Assembly: GCA_001824005.1 (NCBI GenBank)
Contig: MHWG01000004.1
Location: 61,344-91,395 of the forward strand
Direction of reading: 5' to 3'
Source of the DNA: Candidatus Zambryskibacteria bacterium RIFCSPLOWO2_01_FULL_47_14
GTDB taxonomy: Bacteria > Patescibacteria > Paceibacteria > UBA9973 > Zambryskibacteraceae
DNA: 30,052 nt
A program made the position numbers and the translations under genes. The notes under the pieces are model-generated. The model ran no database searches and was not told where the DNA came from. It saw only the letters and a list, made by a program, of their open reading frames with translations. Below are positions 13,348-20,128 of the stretch, piece by piece (within the stretch, counting starts at the first letter, position 1; the number at the start of each line of letters is the position of its first letter).

Positions 13348-13614
13348 ATGTCGAGCCGCATTACGTGCCGCAACGTGAATTCGATGTTCGATGCGTTCAA
13401 GCCTTCCCTCGAGGCCGTCGGTGTGAAGCCCGCGGCTACGTGGGAAGAGACCAAGCGTTTGACGCTTGGTCAGGCGAAGGCTCAACTGGCCCGTCCGGGC
13501 ATCAAGCTCGAAACGGCGGCCCGCTGGAACCGCCGCGCATACATCTGCGCGGCGGACATGGGGCGGGACTCGCGGCTCGATCCGCGCGTTACCGCCATTC
13601 ACCGCGCGGACTAA
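13348..13614 (+). CDS. Unrecognised small basic protein in a stand-alone unit
   Basis: I do not recognise this 88-residue product. ATG 13348 is chosen because it follows a strong Shine-Dalgarno, GAGGAGGT (13335-13342), and a full promoter. The protein is basic and Ala/Arg-rich, with a plausible helical pattern (TWEETKRLTLGQAKAQLA, residues 31-48) and two isolated cysteines (7 and 69); no signal or membrane helix is seen. Its second half (ETAARWNRRAYICAADMGR) is strongly GC-rich at the DNA level. About 340 bases separate its stop from the next gene, and that stretch is hairpin-rich and ends in a terminator, so the ORF and a structured RNA may share one transcript. It could also be a short leader ORF of that RNA. 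Confidence 0.6.
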   Translation: MSSRITCRNVNSMFDAFKPSLEAVGVKPAATWEETKRLTLGQAKAQLARPGIKLETAARWNRRAYICAADMGRDSRLDPRVTAIHRAD

Positions 13615-13929
13615 GTTAAGTACCGCGCTCTCTTCAACAATGATGCGGGCCACCCGCGAATAGTAAACAGAGGTGGCACATGAGGTGAAGAATGCGAATA
13701 TGACGTAGGGCCCTAGGGGCTTACAGACATTCGAAAAGCGGTGACGTGCAGGTTGTGATGCTTCAACCCTCCAGGGCACCCAAAACACCTGGTAAAGAGG
13801 AGGCACAGTCCCAAGGGCGGGGACCGCAGTATCCAGGGTCTGCGTAAACAACAAACTGGAGGCATGTGGCGGCTGAGCCATGATAGACCCGAGGGCGTAT
13901 GTCGCGAGACATGCGCCCTCTTTTCTTTT
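13615..13929 (+). ncRNA. Candidate structured RNA or long structured 3' UTR (no family recognised)
   Basis: No convincing gene lies between 13615 and the L25 start. The stretch contains a row of short local inverted repeats: GCGGG/CCCGC (13634-13646), TAGGGCCCTA (13706-13715), GGTTG/CAACC (13751-13768), CCAGG/CCTGG (13771-13792), GTCCC/GGGAC (13808-13824) and CGCAG/CTGCG (13825-13844), and ends in a 13-bp terminator stem with a T-tract. I looked for RNase P, tmRNA and SRP RNA landmarks and found none. Individual 5-bp stems can arise by chance; the case rests on their density and on the terminator. It may be co-transcribed with the 13348 gene. Confidence 0.4.
13891..13929 (+). terminator. Strong rho-independent terminator of the 13348 unit
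   Basis: GAGGGCGTATGTC (13891-13903) pairs with GACATGCGCCCTC (13908-13920), one G-U pair, GCGA tetraloop, followed by TTTTCTTTT. Confidence 0.95.
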
Positions 13930-13942
13930 GCTTAAAACATGC

Positions 13943-13948
13943 TAAAAT
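13943..13948 (+). promoter_or_regulatory. Extended -10 (TGC-TAAAAT) directly before the L25 gene
   Basis: TGC-TAAAAT ends 7 bases before ATG 13956 and lies just after a strong terminator, so it is the obvious promoter for L25. The transcript would begin at about the start codon. Confidence 0.55.
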
Positions 13949-13955
13949 TCATTTT

Positions 13956-14621
13956 ATGCTTACTTTGAAGGCCGAAATACGGAATACCGATACCAAACCG
14001 GAGGAGGTCAGAAAAGCGGGACAAATTCCCGCAGTCTTTTACGGCAAGAAGGAGGCATCCACCCCCATTTCTATCCCTAAGATCGACTTTCTGAAGGTTT
14101 GGAAGGAAGCGGGTGAGTCCACAGTCGTTACATTGAACACCCCTGACGGGGTTAAAGAGAGTTTGATCAAAGACGTTGACATTGACCCGGTGAGCGGTGC
14201 GCCCCGGCACGCCGATTTCTACGTTTTCGAGAAAGGGCACAAGGTTGAAGTGGCTCTGCCTATCGAAATTACGGGTGTGAGTCCCGCCGTCAAGGACCTT
14301 GGTGGCATCCTGGTACAAGTGCTCCACGAACTCAAGGTAGAAGCACAGCCCAAAGATCTTCCTCACAACATCGCCATAGACATTACCGGACTCGCCAATT
14401 TCGGCGACCAGATTCTCGCCAAAGACATTTCGCTTCCGTCGGGAGTCGAACTCAAGGTAAGTCCCGAAGAAGTGGTAGCCACCGTTTCTGCTCCGCGCGA
14501 AGAGAAGGAGGAGGAAGTAATAGAGGCGCCGGACCTCACTCAAGTTGAGATTTCTGAAGAAAGAGGAAAGAAGGAAGAAGAAACTCCGGCGGAAGGAGCA
14601 GAGGAAAAGAAGCCGGAGTAA
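13956..14621 (+). CDS. rplY: 50S ribosomal protein L25 (CTC form)
   Basis: L25 binds 5S rRNA in the large subunit; the longer CTC form adds a second beta domain. The 221-residue protein begins LTLKAEIRNTDT, contains KAGQIPAVFYGKKE (about 20-33) and the VKESLIKDVDIDPVSGAPRHADF segment that is conserved in the 5S-binding domain, then the CTC domain (about 90-180, with DLGGILVQVLHELKVEA and LPHNIAIDIT). It ends in a long acidic/Lys-Glu tail (about 182-221). ATG 13956 is the first in the correct frame after the terminator and aligns with the family's N-terminus. There is no Shine-Dalgarno. Confidence 0.95.
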   Translation: MLTLKAEIRNTDTKPEEVRKAGQIPAVFYGKKEASTPISIPKIDFLKVWKEAGESTVVTLNTPDGVKESLIKDVDIDPVSGAPRHADFYVFEKGHKVEVALPIEITGVSPAVKDLGGILVQVLHELKVEAQPKDLPHNIAIDITGLANFGDQILAKDISLPSGVELKVSPEEVVATVSAPREEKEEEVIEAPDLTQVEISEERGKKEEETPAEGAEEKKPE

Positions 14622-14642
14622 TTAACCTAATTTCTAATTATT

Positions 14643-14661
14643 CTAATTTCTAAATTAGAAA
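14643..14661 (+). repeat. AT-rich palindromic repeat CTAATTTCTAAATTAG, copy 1
   Basis: CTAATTTCTAAATTAG (14643-14658) recurs exactly at 19141-19156. With its flanks it forms AATTTCTAA-A-TTAGAAATT. Both copies lie in the spacer between a ribosomal-protein gene and the next gene, preceded by related CTAATTTCTAATTA words. Confidence 0.7.
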
Positions 14662-14670
14662 TTTGACTGT

Positions 14671-16068
14671 ATGTCTAAGTTCCTAACATTCTTTATCGCA
14701 CTTTCCTTAGCTATGCCGCTATCTGTGACGGTAGCACAAAGTTCATGCACCTCGGAGACCGCTGGCAAGAGTCGCGCCCAGCTCGAGCAAGAACTTGAGG
14801 CATGTAACCGCGAGATTGCCCAATGGCAGGAGACTTTGAATAAAACTAGAGAGGTGAGCGCCTCATACTCTCGCGATGTAGCACTGCTTACGGCAAAGAT
14901 TAACGCCGCCCAGGCCAATATCAAGGCCAAGAACAATCAGATAGCGAGTTTGGGCAAGGATATTGCGGCTAAACAATCGAAGATTAATGTCCTCGACAGT
15001 CGAATTGATCGAGGCCGCCGAGCCATTGCCGACATTTTGAGGAAAACGAATGACATCAATTCTTATTCGCTCGTAGAAGCGGTGCTTAGCGACAAGGATC
15101 TCTCGGAATTTTTCGTGGACATGGACACTTATACCTCGACCGAAGAGGCGCTCTCGGAGCTCTTCGCGGAACTCCGTACGGTAAAGAAGCTCACTGAATC
15201 GGAGAAAGCGGCTCTGGCCAAGAAGCGCGAGCAGGAAGCGGCCAATAAAGCCGCCATGGAAGCCGCCAAGAAAGAGGTCGAGATAAGCCAAGCGGAGAAG
15301 AAAACGCTTCTCGCCGTAAGCCAGAACAAGGAGAAGACTTATGCCCAGATCGTCGCCGAGAGGCAGGCCAACGCGGCCAAGATCAGGGCGGTACTCTTCC
15401 CGCTTGTGGACGCCGGAGCCATACCATTCGGCACCGCTCTTCAATACGCCGAGACAGCGAGCCGCGCCACCGGCGTGCGGCCGGCGCTTATCCTCGGCGT
15501 ACTTCAGCAGGAATCAGACCTAGGTGCCAACGTTGGTCGCTGTATCATCACAGACCTTTCTACCGGCCAGACCAAGAATGTAAATACGGGTTATGTTTGG
15601 CAGAATGGCATCCACCCTACGCGCGACCTTCCTCTCCTCCAGAATATTTTGAACAAGCTCGGCCGCGATCCTTTGAACACCCGCGTGTCATGTCCGATTG
15701 CCGGCGTGCCCGGCTACGGCGGAGCCATGGGGCCAACCCAATTCATACCATCAACCTGGAATCTCATAGCTGGCAAAATTTCGGCTGCTACTGGCAAGAC
15801 TACTCCCGATCCGTGGAATCCGGCCGATGCCATTATGGCCGCGGCAATACTCCTTGCGGGTAATGGAGCCACTACTCAAGACTGGACTAACGAGCGTACC
15901 GCGGCATGTAAGTATTATTCTGGACAAACCTGTTACAAAACTGTTTATAATTCTAAAACAGGTAAGTATGAAGTGGTAGCCAATGTTGGTTTATCTTACG
16001 GTAATAAGGTCATGAGCCGCGCAACGACCATCCAGACGACGATGATTGACCCGTTGCAAAACCTCTAA
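14671..16068 (+). CDS. Exported coiled-coil protein with C-terminal lytic transglycosylase domain
   Basis: The product probably cleaves peptidoglycan glycan strands outside the membrane. The 465 residues comprise a signal peptide (about 1-22, cleavage near VAQSS), a long coiled coil (about 30-240, rich in Ala/Lys/Glu, resembling the N-terminal part of EnvC/CwlO-type proteins), and a soluble-lytic-transglycosylase/MltB-like domain (about 250-430). The likely catalytic glutamate is Glu281 in GVLQQESDLG, and the MltB-like GYGGAMGPTQFIPSTW spans 348-363. Four cysteines in the catalytic part (RCIITD, SCPIAG, ACKYYSGQTCYK) may form disulfides outside the cell. The coiled coil may couple the enzyme to the division apparatus, as in EnvC (inference). 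Confidence 0.88.
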   Translation: MSKFLTFFIALSLAMPLSVTVAQSSCTSETAGKSRAQLEQELEACNREIAQWQETLNKTREVSASYSRDVALLTAKINAAQANIKAKNNQIASLGKDIAAKQSKINVLDSRIDRGRRAIADILRKTNDINSYSLVEAVLSDKDLSEFFVDMDTYTSTEEALSELFAELRTVKKLTESEKAALAKKREQEAANKAAMEAAKKEVEISQAEKKTLLAVSQNKEKTYAQIVAERQANAAKIRAVLFPLVDAGAIPFGTALQYAETASRATGVRPALILGVLQQESDLGANVGRCIITDLSTGQTKNVNTGYVWQNGIHPTRDLPLLQNILNKLGRDPLNTRVSCPIAGVPGYGGAMGPTQFIPSTWNLIAGKISAATGKTTPDPWNPADAIMAAAILLAGNGATTQDWTNERTAACKYYSGQTCYKTVYNSKTGKYEVVANVGLSYGNKVMSRATTIQTTMIDPLQNL

Positions 16069-16075
16069 TTTGTGA

Positions 16076-16081
16076 TAAAAT
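16076..16081 (+). promoter_or_regulatory. Extended -10 (TGA-TAAAAT) before the L31 gene
   Basis: TGA-TAAAAT ends 8 bases before ATG 16090, with no Shine-Dalgarno. Confidence 0.45.
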
Positions 16082-16089
16082 AGTTTTTA

Positions 16090-16353
16090 ATGAGGAAAGA
16101 AATTCATCCGGACAATTATCGCCCAGTGCTTTTTATCGACAATTCTGACGGGACGGAATTCATCATTCCTTCGACGGTCAAGACTACCGAAACAGGCAAG
16201 GCCAAATCGGATAAGAAAAGTTATCCGGTCTTCCGTGTGGAAATTTCTTCCGCCACTCATCCCTTCTATACTGGGCAGGAGAAGATTCTGGATTCCGCCG
16301 GCCGCGTCGAGAGATTTAAACAAAAACAAGCTAAAGCAAAAAAGAAAAGATAA
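16090..16353 (+). CDS. rpmE2: 50S ribosomal protein L31 type B
   Basis: L31 sits at the large-subunit central protuberance and bridges to the small subunit. The 87-residue protein matches the zinc-free type B form: KEIHPDNYRPVLFIDNSDG at the start, and SSATHPFYTGQEKILDSAGRVERF (53-76), with no cysteine. The tail is very basic (KQKQAKAKKKR), and the codons of this tail form the left arm of a perfect terminator-like hairpin that spans the stop codon. It follows the transglycosylase gene by 21 bases with its own -10-like element. Confidence 0.95.
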   Translation: MRKEIHPDNYRPVLFIDNSDGTEFIIPSTVKTTETGKAKSDKKSYPVFRVEISSATHPFYTGQEKILDSAGRVERFKQKQAKAKKKR

Positions 16354-16367
16354 CTTTTCTTTTTTGC
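16336..16367 (+). terminator. Terminator-like hairpin overlapping the end of the L31 gene
   Basis: GCAAAAAAGAAAAG (16336-16349) pairs perfectly with CTTTTCTTTTTTGC (16354-16367) around ATAA, and the stop codon TAA (16351-16353) is in the loop. The left arm encodes the last Lys/Ala residues. A-rich and T-rich arms suggest a bidirectional terminator, though the stem is weak. Confidence 0.7.
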
Positions 16368-16419
16368 AAATCCCAAACCACAAACAAATTAGAATTTCGA
16401 AATTAGAATTTGGACATTG

Positions 16420-16445
16420 TTTGTAATTTGGTGTTTGTAATTTGG
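16420..16445 (+). repeat. Direct repeat TTTGTAATTTGG x2 before prfA
   Basis: TTTGTAATTTGG occurs at 16420-16431 and 16434-16445 (period 14). Just upstream, TTAGAATTT occurs twice (16389-16412). The spacer of about 100 bases before prfA is built almost wholly from such AT-rich words. Confidence 0.6.
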
Positions 16446-16451
16446 AATTTT

Positions 16452-17309
16452 ATGAACGTGGATATTGAAAAATATAAATCGAATCCCAAAACAGCTTATC
16501 TAGCGCAGACATACTTACAGTTGCAGGATGATGAATCTCGCCAGATGATCTTAGCTGAAATGGAGAGAATCCTTGGAGAAGATTCCGCCGGCACCGATGA
16601 TGCCGAATTCCCGAACGAAATCATTATGGAAATTCGCGCAGGCGCAGGAGGTGATGAGGCTTCTATTTTCGCCCGGGAGCTTGCCGATATGTATGTTTCT
16701 TTCGCGAGAAATCAGGGCTGGAAGGTGGCTGAACTCGACAATCTCTCATACGAAATTCACGGCAAGGATGCATACAAGAAATTGAGATTTGAAACGGGGG
16801 TACACAGGGTTCAGAGAGTACCAGGAACGGAGAAGTCGGGCAGAATCCACACCTCAACGGCATCGGTGGCCATTCTTCCTGTACGCAAGAAAACAACTAT
16901 AGAAATCAAGCCGTCCGACATAGAAATCGAGACTTCGCGCTCCGGAGGTGCCGGCGGCCAGAATGTCAACAAGGTAGAGACTGCGGTCAGAATTATTCAT
17001 AAACCGACCGGCATTGATGTACGCTCACAGTCGCAAAGAAATCAGGGAGCCAACAAGGAGAAGGCTATGGAGATACTGATAGCCAAGCTTGAGAGGCTCA
17101 AGGAAGAGGAGGAGGCCAAGAAGTATTCCGGCGACCGCAAAGCCCAGATTGGCACGGCAGACAGATCGGAAAAAATCCGCACCTATAATTTCCTGCAGGA
17201 CCGCATTACCGATCACCGCATAAACAAGTCCTGGCATAACATTGAACGCATTATGAAGGGGGAGGTAGAATCGATTTTAAAGGCCATGTCCGAAGCCGGA
17301 GACATTTGA
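16452..17309 (+). CDS. prfA: Peptide chain release factor 1, short N-terminal domain
   Basis: RF1 recognises UAA and UAG stop codons and triggers peptide release. The 285-residue protein is clearly class [23 protein letters not shown] (60-81), the decoding loop [16 protein letters not shown] (120-135) with PGT at the PxT position, and the peptidyl-transferase motif [10 protein letters not shown] (165-174). The usual RF1 is about 355-365 residues; here the conserved GAGGDEA begins at residue 64 rather than near 118 in E. coli, so most of helical domain 1 is missing. The sequence upstream is AT-rich repeat DNA without coding signal, so the shortening is genuine rather than a wrong start. ATG 16452 is the only in-frame start that avoids the repeats. 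Confidence 0.93.
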   Translation: MNVDIEKYKSNPKTAYLAQTYLQLQDDESRQMILAEMERILGEDSAGTDDAEFPNEIIMEIRAGAGGDEASIFARELADMYVSFARNQGWKVAELDNLSYEIHGKDAYKKLRFETGVHRVQRVPGTEKSGRIHTSTASVAILPVRKKTTIEIKPSDIEIETSRSGGAGGQNVNKVETAVRIIHKPTGIDVRSQSQRNQGANKEKAMEILIAKLERLKEEEEAKKYSGDRKAQIGTADRSEKIRTYNFLQDRITDHRINKSWHNIERIMKGEVESILKAMSEAGDI

Positions 17310-17362
17310 TTTTTTGTAATTTATAGCTAAGGTAAGGAAAGATAGTTCTTTGTGGAGGTCAC

Positions 17363-18334
17363 ATGAACGACCTGACAATCATTGGCAGAAGCGAAGTTGC
17401 GAAGTCTATCCGAGCCTTTGTGAAAAAGGCTGGGGAAACACGTGTCGGTATTCTCTTGGAAGGAGAAACTGGCACGGGTAAGGATCTTGTGGCCGAAGCT
17501 ACTTACTGGGAGGGTCGCCAAGGCAAGTTTGTGCCTATCGACTGCAGGCTTGTCAATGACAACATGTTCGAATCCGAACTTTTCGGACATGAGGCGGGAG
17601 CCTTCACCAGCGCTATGAGGAAGAAGAAAGGGCTTCTTGAAGTAGCGGACCGTGGCACACTCTTCTTCAACGAAGTTGGGAATTTGCTGCCAGAGATCCA
17701 GGCGAAGTTCCTAAGGATACTCGATCAGAAACCGGTTCGAGCTGTCGGATCGGTCGTTGAGCACGAGTACTCGGTAAGAATCATCGCCGCAACTAACATC
17801 GACCTTGATAAGGCGATGGAAGCTGGCACGTTCCGGAATGATCTCTATTACCGCTTGAGGAAGGTCCGTTACAGAATTCCACCGCTCCGAAGCCGGAGAG
17901 AGGACATTCCCGATCTGGTGAAGTACTTCCTCGCAAGAGAAAATGCCACGATGCCTTTCTCACCGGAGGCTATGGCGATGCTCATGGATCACCACTGGCC
18001 GGGCAATGTCAGGGACTTGAAAGATACCGTCTCCGCTCTGATTTTCTATCTCCCGGCCGACAGAGAACGAGTGGAAGAATGTGATGTGGAGGCCCATCTC
18101 ATGCACGAGGGTCACCACGGACCGAAGTCAATTCCTCCAGATGAGACAATCAGACCTTGGAGACAATTCAGGAGAGAAGCACAGATCTCCTACTTGAAGA
18201 AGCTTCTCGTTGAGGCGGGAGGCAACGTGAACATTGCGTCGGAAATCTCCGGTATTAGTTCCAAGAGGATGTACATCTGGATCGATAGTTTGGGCCTAAA
18301 GGAATTCCACAAGTCCACCAAACTTGATCTTTAG
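17363..18334 (+). CDS. Enhancer-binding-protein-like AAA+ regulator with altered GAFTGA and Walker B
   Basis: The protein resembles sigma-54 activators of PspF architecture (AAA+ plus C-terminal Fis-type HTH, no receiver domain), 323 residues. Seen: Walker A GETGTGKD (34-41), ESELFGHEAGAFTSA (70-84) where the sigma-54-contact loop GAFTGA reads GAFTSA, Walker B TLFFNEVG (99-106) with Asn103 replacing the Mg-coordinating Asp, sensor I AATN (142-145), arginine finger region FRNDLYYRL (157-165), WPGNVRDL (212-219), and an HTH (about 285-311, GGNVNIASEISGISSKRMYIW). In known activators these two sites are essential for sigma-54 activation and ATP hydrolysis. No rpoN is in the window and CPR genomes usually lack one (general knowledge). 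The gene has a Shine-Dalgarno GGAGGT (17354-17359) and its own perfect terminator. It may be a TyrR-like regulator working without sigma-54, or an ATP-binding switch. Confidence 0.88.
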   Translation: MNDLTIIGRSEVAKSIRAFVKKAGETRVGILLEGETGTGKDLVAEATYWEGRQGKFVPIDCRLVNDNMFESELFGHEAGAFTSAMRKKKGLLEVADRGTLFFNEVGNLLPEIQAKFLRILDQKPVRAVGSVVEHEYSVRIIAATNIDLDKAMEAGTFRNDLYYRLRKVRYRIPPLRSRREDIPDLVKYFLARENATMPFSPEAMAMLMDHHWPGNVRDLKDTVSALIFYLPADRERVEECDVEAHLMHEGHHGPKSIPPDETIRPWRQFRREAQISYLKKLLVEAGGNVNIASEISGISSKRMYIWIDSLGLKEFHKSTKLDL

Positions 18335-18339
18335 GTCTC

Positions 18340-18372
18340 GCTCCCGAGCCGCGTTGCGGCTCGGGAGCTTTT
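18340..18372 (+). terminator. Rho-independent terminator of the AAA+ regulator gene
   Basis: GCTCCCGAGCCGC (18340-18352) pairs perfectly with GCGGCTCGGGAGC (18356-18368), GTT loop, followed by TTTT. It starts 5 bases after the stop codon. Confidence 0.95.
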
Positions 18373-18392
18373 CTGTTATCCTTGTACTTTGT

Positions 18393-19139
18393 ATGGAAAA
18401 AGTAAGTGGAAACAAGGAGCAGGAAAAAAGCGTGATTGACGCGCTTTTTAAGGTCGGGGCCCATTTCGGCTTCGTCAAGGCTCGCCGACATCCCTCGGCC
18501 AAGCCATTTATTTTTGGCGTCAAAAATAAGGTTGAAATCTTCGACCTTGAGAAGACTTCCGTAGAACTTACCAAAGCGCTCACCTTCGTCGAATCGAAGG
18601 GCCAAGAAGGCGCTCCGACCCTTATAGTCGGAGGCAAGAGTGAGGCCAGAGAAGCCGTGATCAAAGCGGGCCAAGAACTCGAAATGCCGTATGTCGCCGG
18701 ACGCTGGATTGGCGGTACTCTCACCAATTTTAGCGAAATCAAGAAACGTATTGCCCGCCTTGAGGAACTTACAACCCAGAGAGAAAAGGGCGAACTTGCC
18801 AAATACACAAAGAAGGAACGCCTGCTCATCGACCGCGAAATCGACAAACTCAATCTCTACTTCAGCGGTCTCGCCAAACTCAAATCCTTGCCGAAATTTC
18901 TCATCATCATCGATCCGAAGAAAGAGAGTATCGCCGTAGCGGAAGCAAAGAAAATGCATCTACCGGTGGTAGCGCTCGCCGGTTCGGACAGTAATCTCCA
19001 CGAAATTGATTATGCCGTGCCGGGCAACGACGCTTCGAGACAAACTATTTCATATATTTTAAATGAAATGGTTAAAGCCTATCTTCGTGGCAAATCCGAG
19101 TCAGAGAAAAATAAAGAAGCTGCAAATTTACCTAATTAA
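18393..19139 (+). CDS. rpsB: 30S ribosomal protein S2
   Basis: S2 joins the small-subunit head/body on the solvent side and is needed for S1 docking in other bacteria. ATG 18393 gives 248 residues that begin in the normal place relative to VIDALFKVGAHFGFVKARRHPSAKPFIFG. The conserved blocks KNKVEIFDLEKT, YVAGRWIGGTLTNFSEI and LPKFLIIIDPKKESIAVAEAKKMHLPVVALAGSDSN are all present. The Zn-free normal length and C-terminal charged tail are typical. The frame runs upstream through the terminator but that is not a plausible start. It is followed by tsf, the standard rpsB-tsf order. Confidence 0.97.
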   Translation: MEKVSGNKEQEKSVIDALFKVGAHFGFVKARRHPSAKPFIFGVKNKVEIFDLEKTSVELTKALTFVESKGQEGAPTLIVGGKSEAREAVIKAGQELEMPYVAGRWIGGTLTNFSEIKKRIARLEELTTQREKGELAKYTKKERLLIDREIDKLNLYFSGLAKLKSLPKFLIIIDPKKESIAVAEAKKMHLPVVALAGSDSNLHEIDYAVPGNDASRQTISYILNEMVKAYLRGKSESEKNKEAANLPN

Positions 19140-19140
19140 T

Positions 19141-19199
19141 CTAATTTCTAAATTAGGACTTGTTTAGAATAATTAGAATAATTAGAATAATTAGAAATT
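19141..19199 (+). repeat. AT-rich repeat cluster between rpsB and tsf
   Basis: The spacer holds CTAATTTCTAAATTAG (19141-19156; identical to 14643-14658) and three perfect tandem copies of the 9-mer TTAGAATAA (19164-19172, 19173-19181, 19182-19190) followed by a partial fourth. Each unit contains TAGAAT, which resembles a -10 hexamer, so the cluster may act as a promoter array for tsf (inference). Confidence 0.8.
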
Positions 19200-19206
19200 T
19201 TACATC

Positions 19207-19659
19207 ATGATTACCACAGAACAAATAAAGAAATTACGAGGGGAAACAGGTCTCTCGATTGCTCAATGCCGTTTCGCGCTCGAAGAAGCGGGCGGCGATG
19301 AGGCGAAAGCAATTGATATTCTAAATAAGAATGCCTCCGGTATTGCTCTCAAGAAAGGCGAGAGGCAATTGGGTGCGGGTACTGTCGCGGCCTATATCCA
19401 CACAGGAGACATGGTGGGCGTCCTGCTTGAACTTCTTTGCGAAACTGATTTCGTCTCCAAGAACCCGGAATTCAAGTCTGTGGCAAGAGAAATTGCCATG
19501 CATGTGGCTGCTATGAATCCGGCCAACAACGAAGAACTGCTCGGCCAGTCGTTCATCAAGGATCCCTCGAAGACTGTCGGTGATCTGGTGAACGGTACGG
19601 TGCAGAAATTCGGCGAACGCACAGAGATCGGCCGATTCACCAGGTTCTCCGTAAAATAG
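19207..19659 (+). CDS. tsf: Elongation factor Ts, short form
   Basis: EF-Ts catalyses GDP/GTP exchange on EF-Tu. The 150-residue protein has the N-terminal UBA-like domain (about 1-45, RGETGLSIAQCRFALEEAGGDEAKAI) and the core domain with the TDFV motif (80-83, ETDFVSKNPEF) that contacts the EF-Tu G domain, then AREIAMHVAAMNP. It stops after one core repeat (E. coli EF-Ts has 283 residues), lacking the second core half and coiled-coil subdomain. Short single-repeat EF-Ts is known from Thermus, so this is a natural short form. There is no sign of frameshift downstream. It follows rpsB after a repeat-rich spacer. Confidence 0.95.
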   Translation: MITTEQIKKLRGETGLSIAQCRFALEEAGGDEAKAIDILNKNASGIALKKGERQLGAGTVAAYIHTGDMVGVLLELLCETDFVSKNPEFKSVAREIAMHVAAMNPANNEELLGQSFIKDPSKTVGDLVNGTVQKFGERTEIGRFTRFSVK

Positions 19660-19675
19660 TTGATAAACAAACCAT

Positions 19676-20128
19676 ATGATTTCGTCATATCTTTTTTTCT
19701 TCTCCGGAGCAGTCATGGCCATGATTATAATTGCCAAGAGAATAGAGGAGAGGAAAAAGACTAAAGTCTTTTTCCTTAAACTTGTTTCCGAGGGCGACGA
19801 GCTCTGCCGCAAACTCCACCACCAGATGGTTGAATTCTATTCGGCCGGCAAGGAGCGGGCTCACTTCATGGTTCTAAATCAGCTGCCGAGGTATTCGAGA
19901 AGCTCTCTCAACAAGGCGCTTTCGCGCTTCGAAGAAAATATGCAGAAATACCTGAATCGCCTGCGCGATTCGCGGCTTTTGAAAAAAGATGAGGGCATTT
20001 CAGATTATTTCAAATCAATGTCGGAAGTAGAGAAGGGAATGGGGGAAATTAATGAGTTTTTGGTTTCGAAACCCAAAAGAACACGGAAGCCGAGAGCGAA
20101 GAAGATTGTCATAACAGAGGAAATTTGA
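19676..20128 (+). CDS. Membrane-anchored coiled-coil protein, function unknown
   Basis: This 150-residue protein is not recognised. It starts with a hydrophobic anchor (about 2-20, ISSYLFFFSGAVMAMIIIA) and continues as a charged, helical cytoplasmic region (about 21-130), with Lys/Arg/Glu heptads and a basic end (KPKRTRKPRAKKI). No catalytic motif or cysteine pair is seen except one Cys in DELCRKLH. It sits 16 bases after tsf and its TGA stop touches the 3' end of tRNA-Thr on the other strand (20128). Its place after tsf suggests co-transcription with rpsB-tsf; the role is unknown. Confidence 0.7.
   Translation: MISSYLFFFSGAVMAMIIIAKRIEERKKTKVFFLKLVSEGDELCRKLHHQMVEFYSAGKERAHFMVLNQLPRYSRSSLNKALSRFEENMQKYLNRLRDSRLLKKDEGISDYFKSMSEVEKGMGEINEFLVSKPKRTRKPRAKKIVITEEI

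Noticed and set aside
13306..13881. Minus-strand frame of 191 codons across the 13348 gene and the hairpin-rich segment
   Set aside because: It is Arg/Pro-rich low-quality sequence with no domain, opposite to a full promoter, Shine-Dalgarno and terminator on the plus strand.
13615..13890. RNase P RNA, tmRNA or SRP RNA
   Set aside because: The conserved RNase P GAGGAAAGTCC-type core, a tRNA-like tmRNA end and the SRP GNRA-loop core are all absent.
13864..13932. Tiny ORF starting at ATG 13864 after a GGAGG
   Set aside because: It would encode fewer than 25 residues and reads straight through the terminator stem and its T-tract.
19207..19659. EF-Ts as a truncated pseudogene
   Set aside because: The short one-repeat form is known in other bacteria, key TDFV residues are intact, and no continuation is found downstream in another frame.
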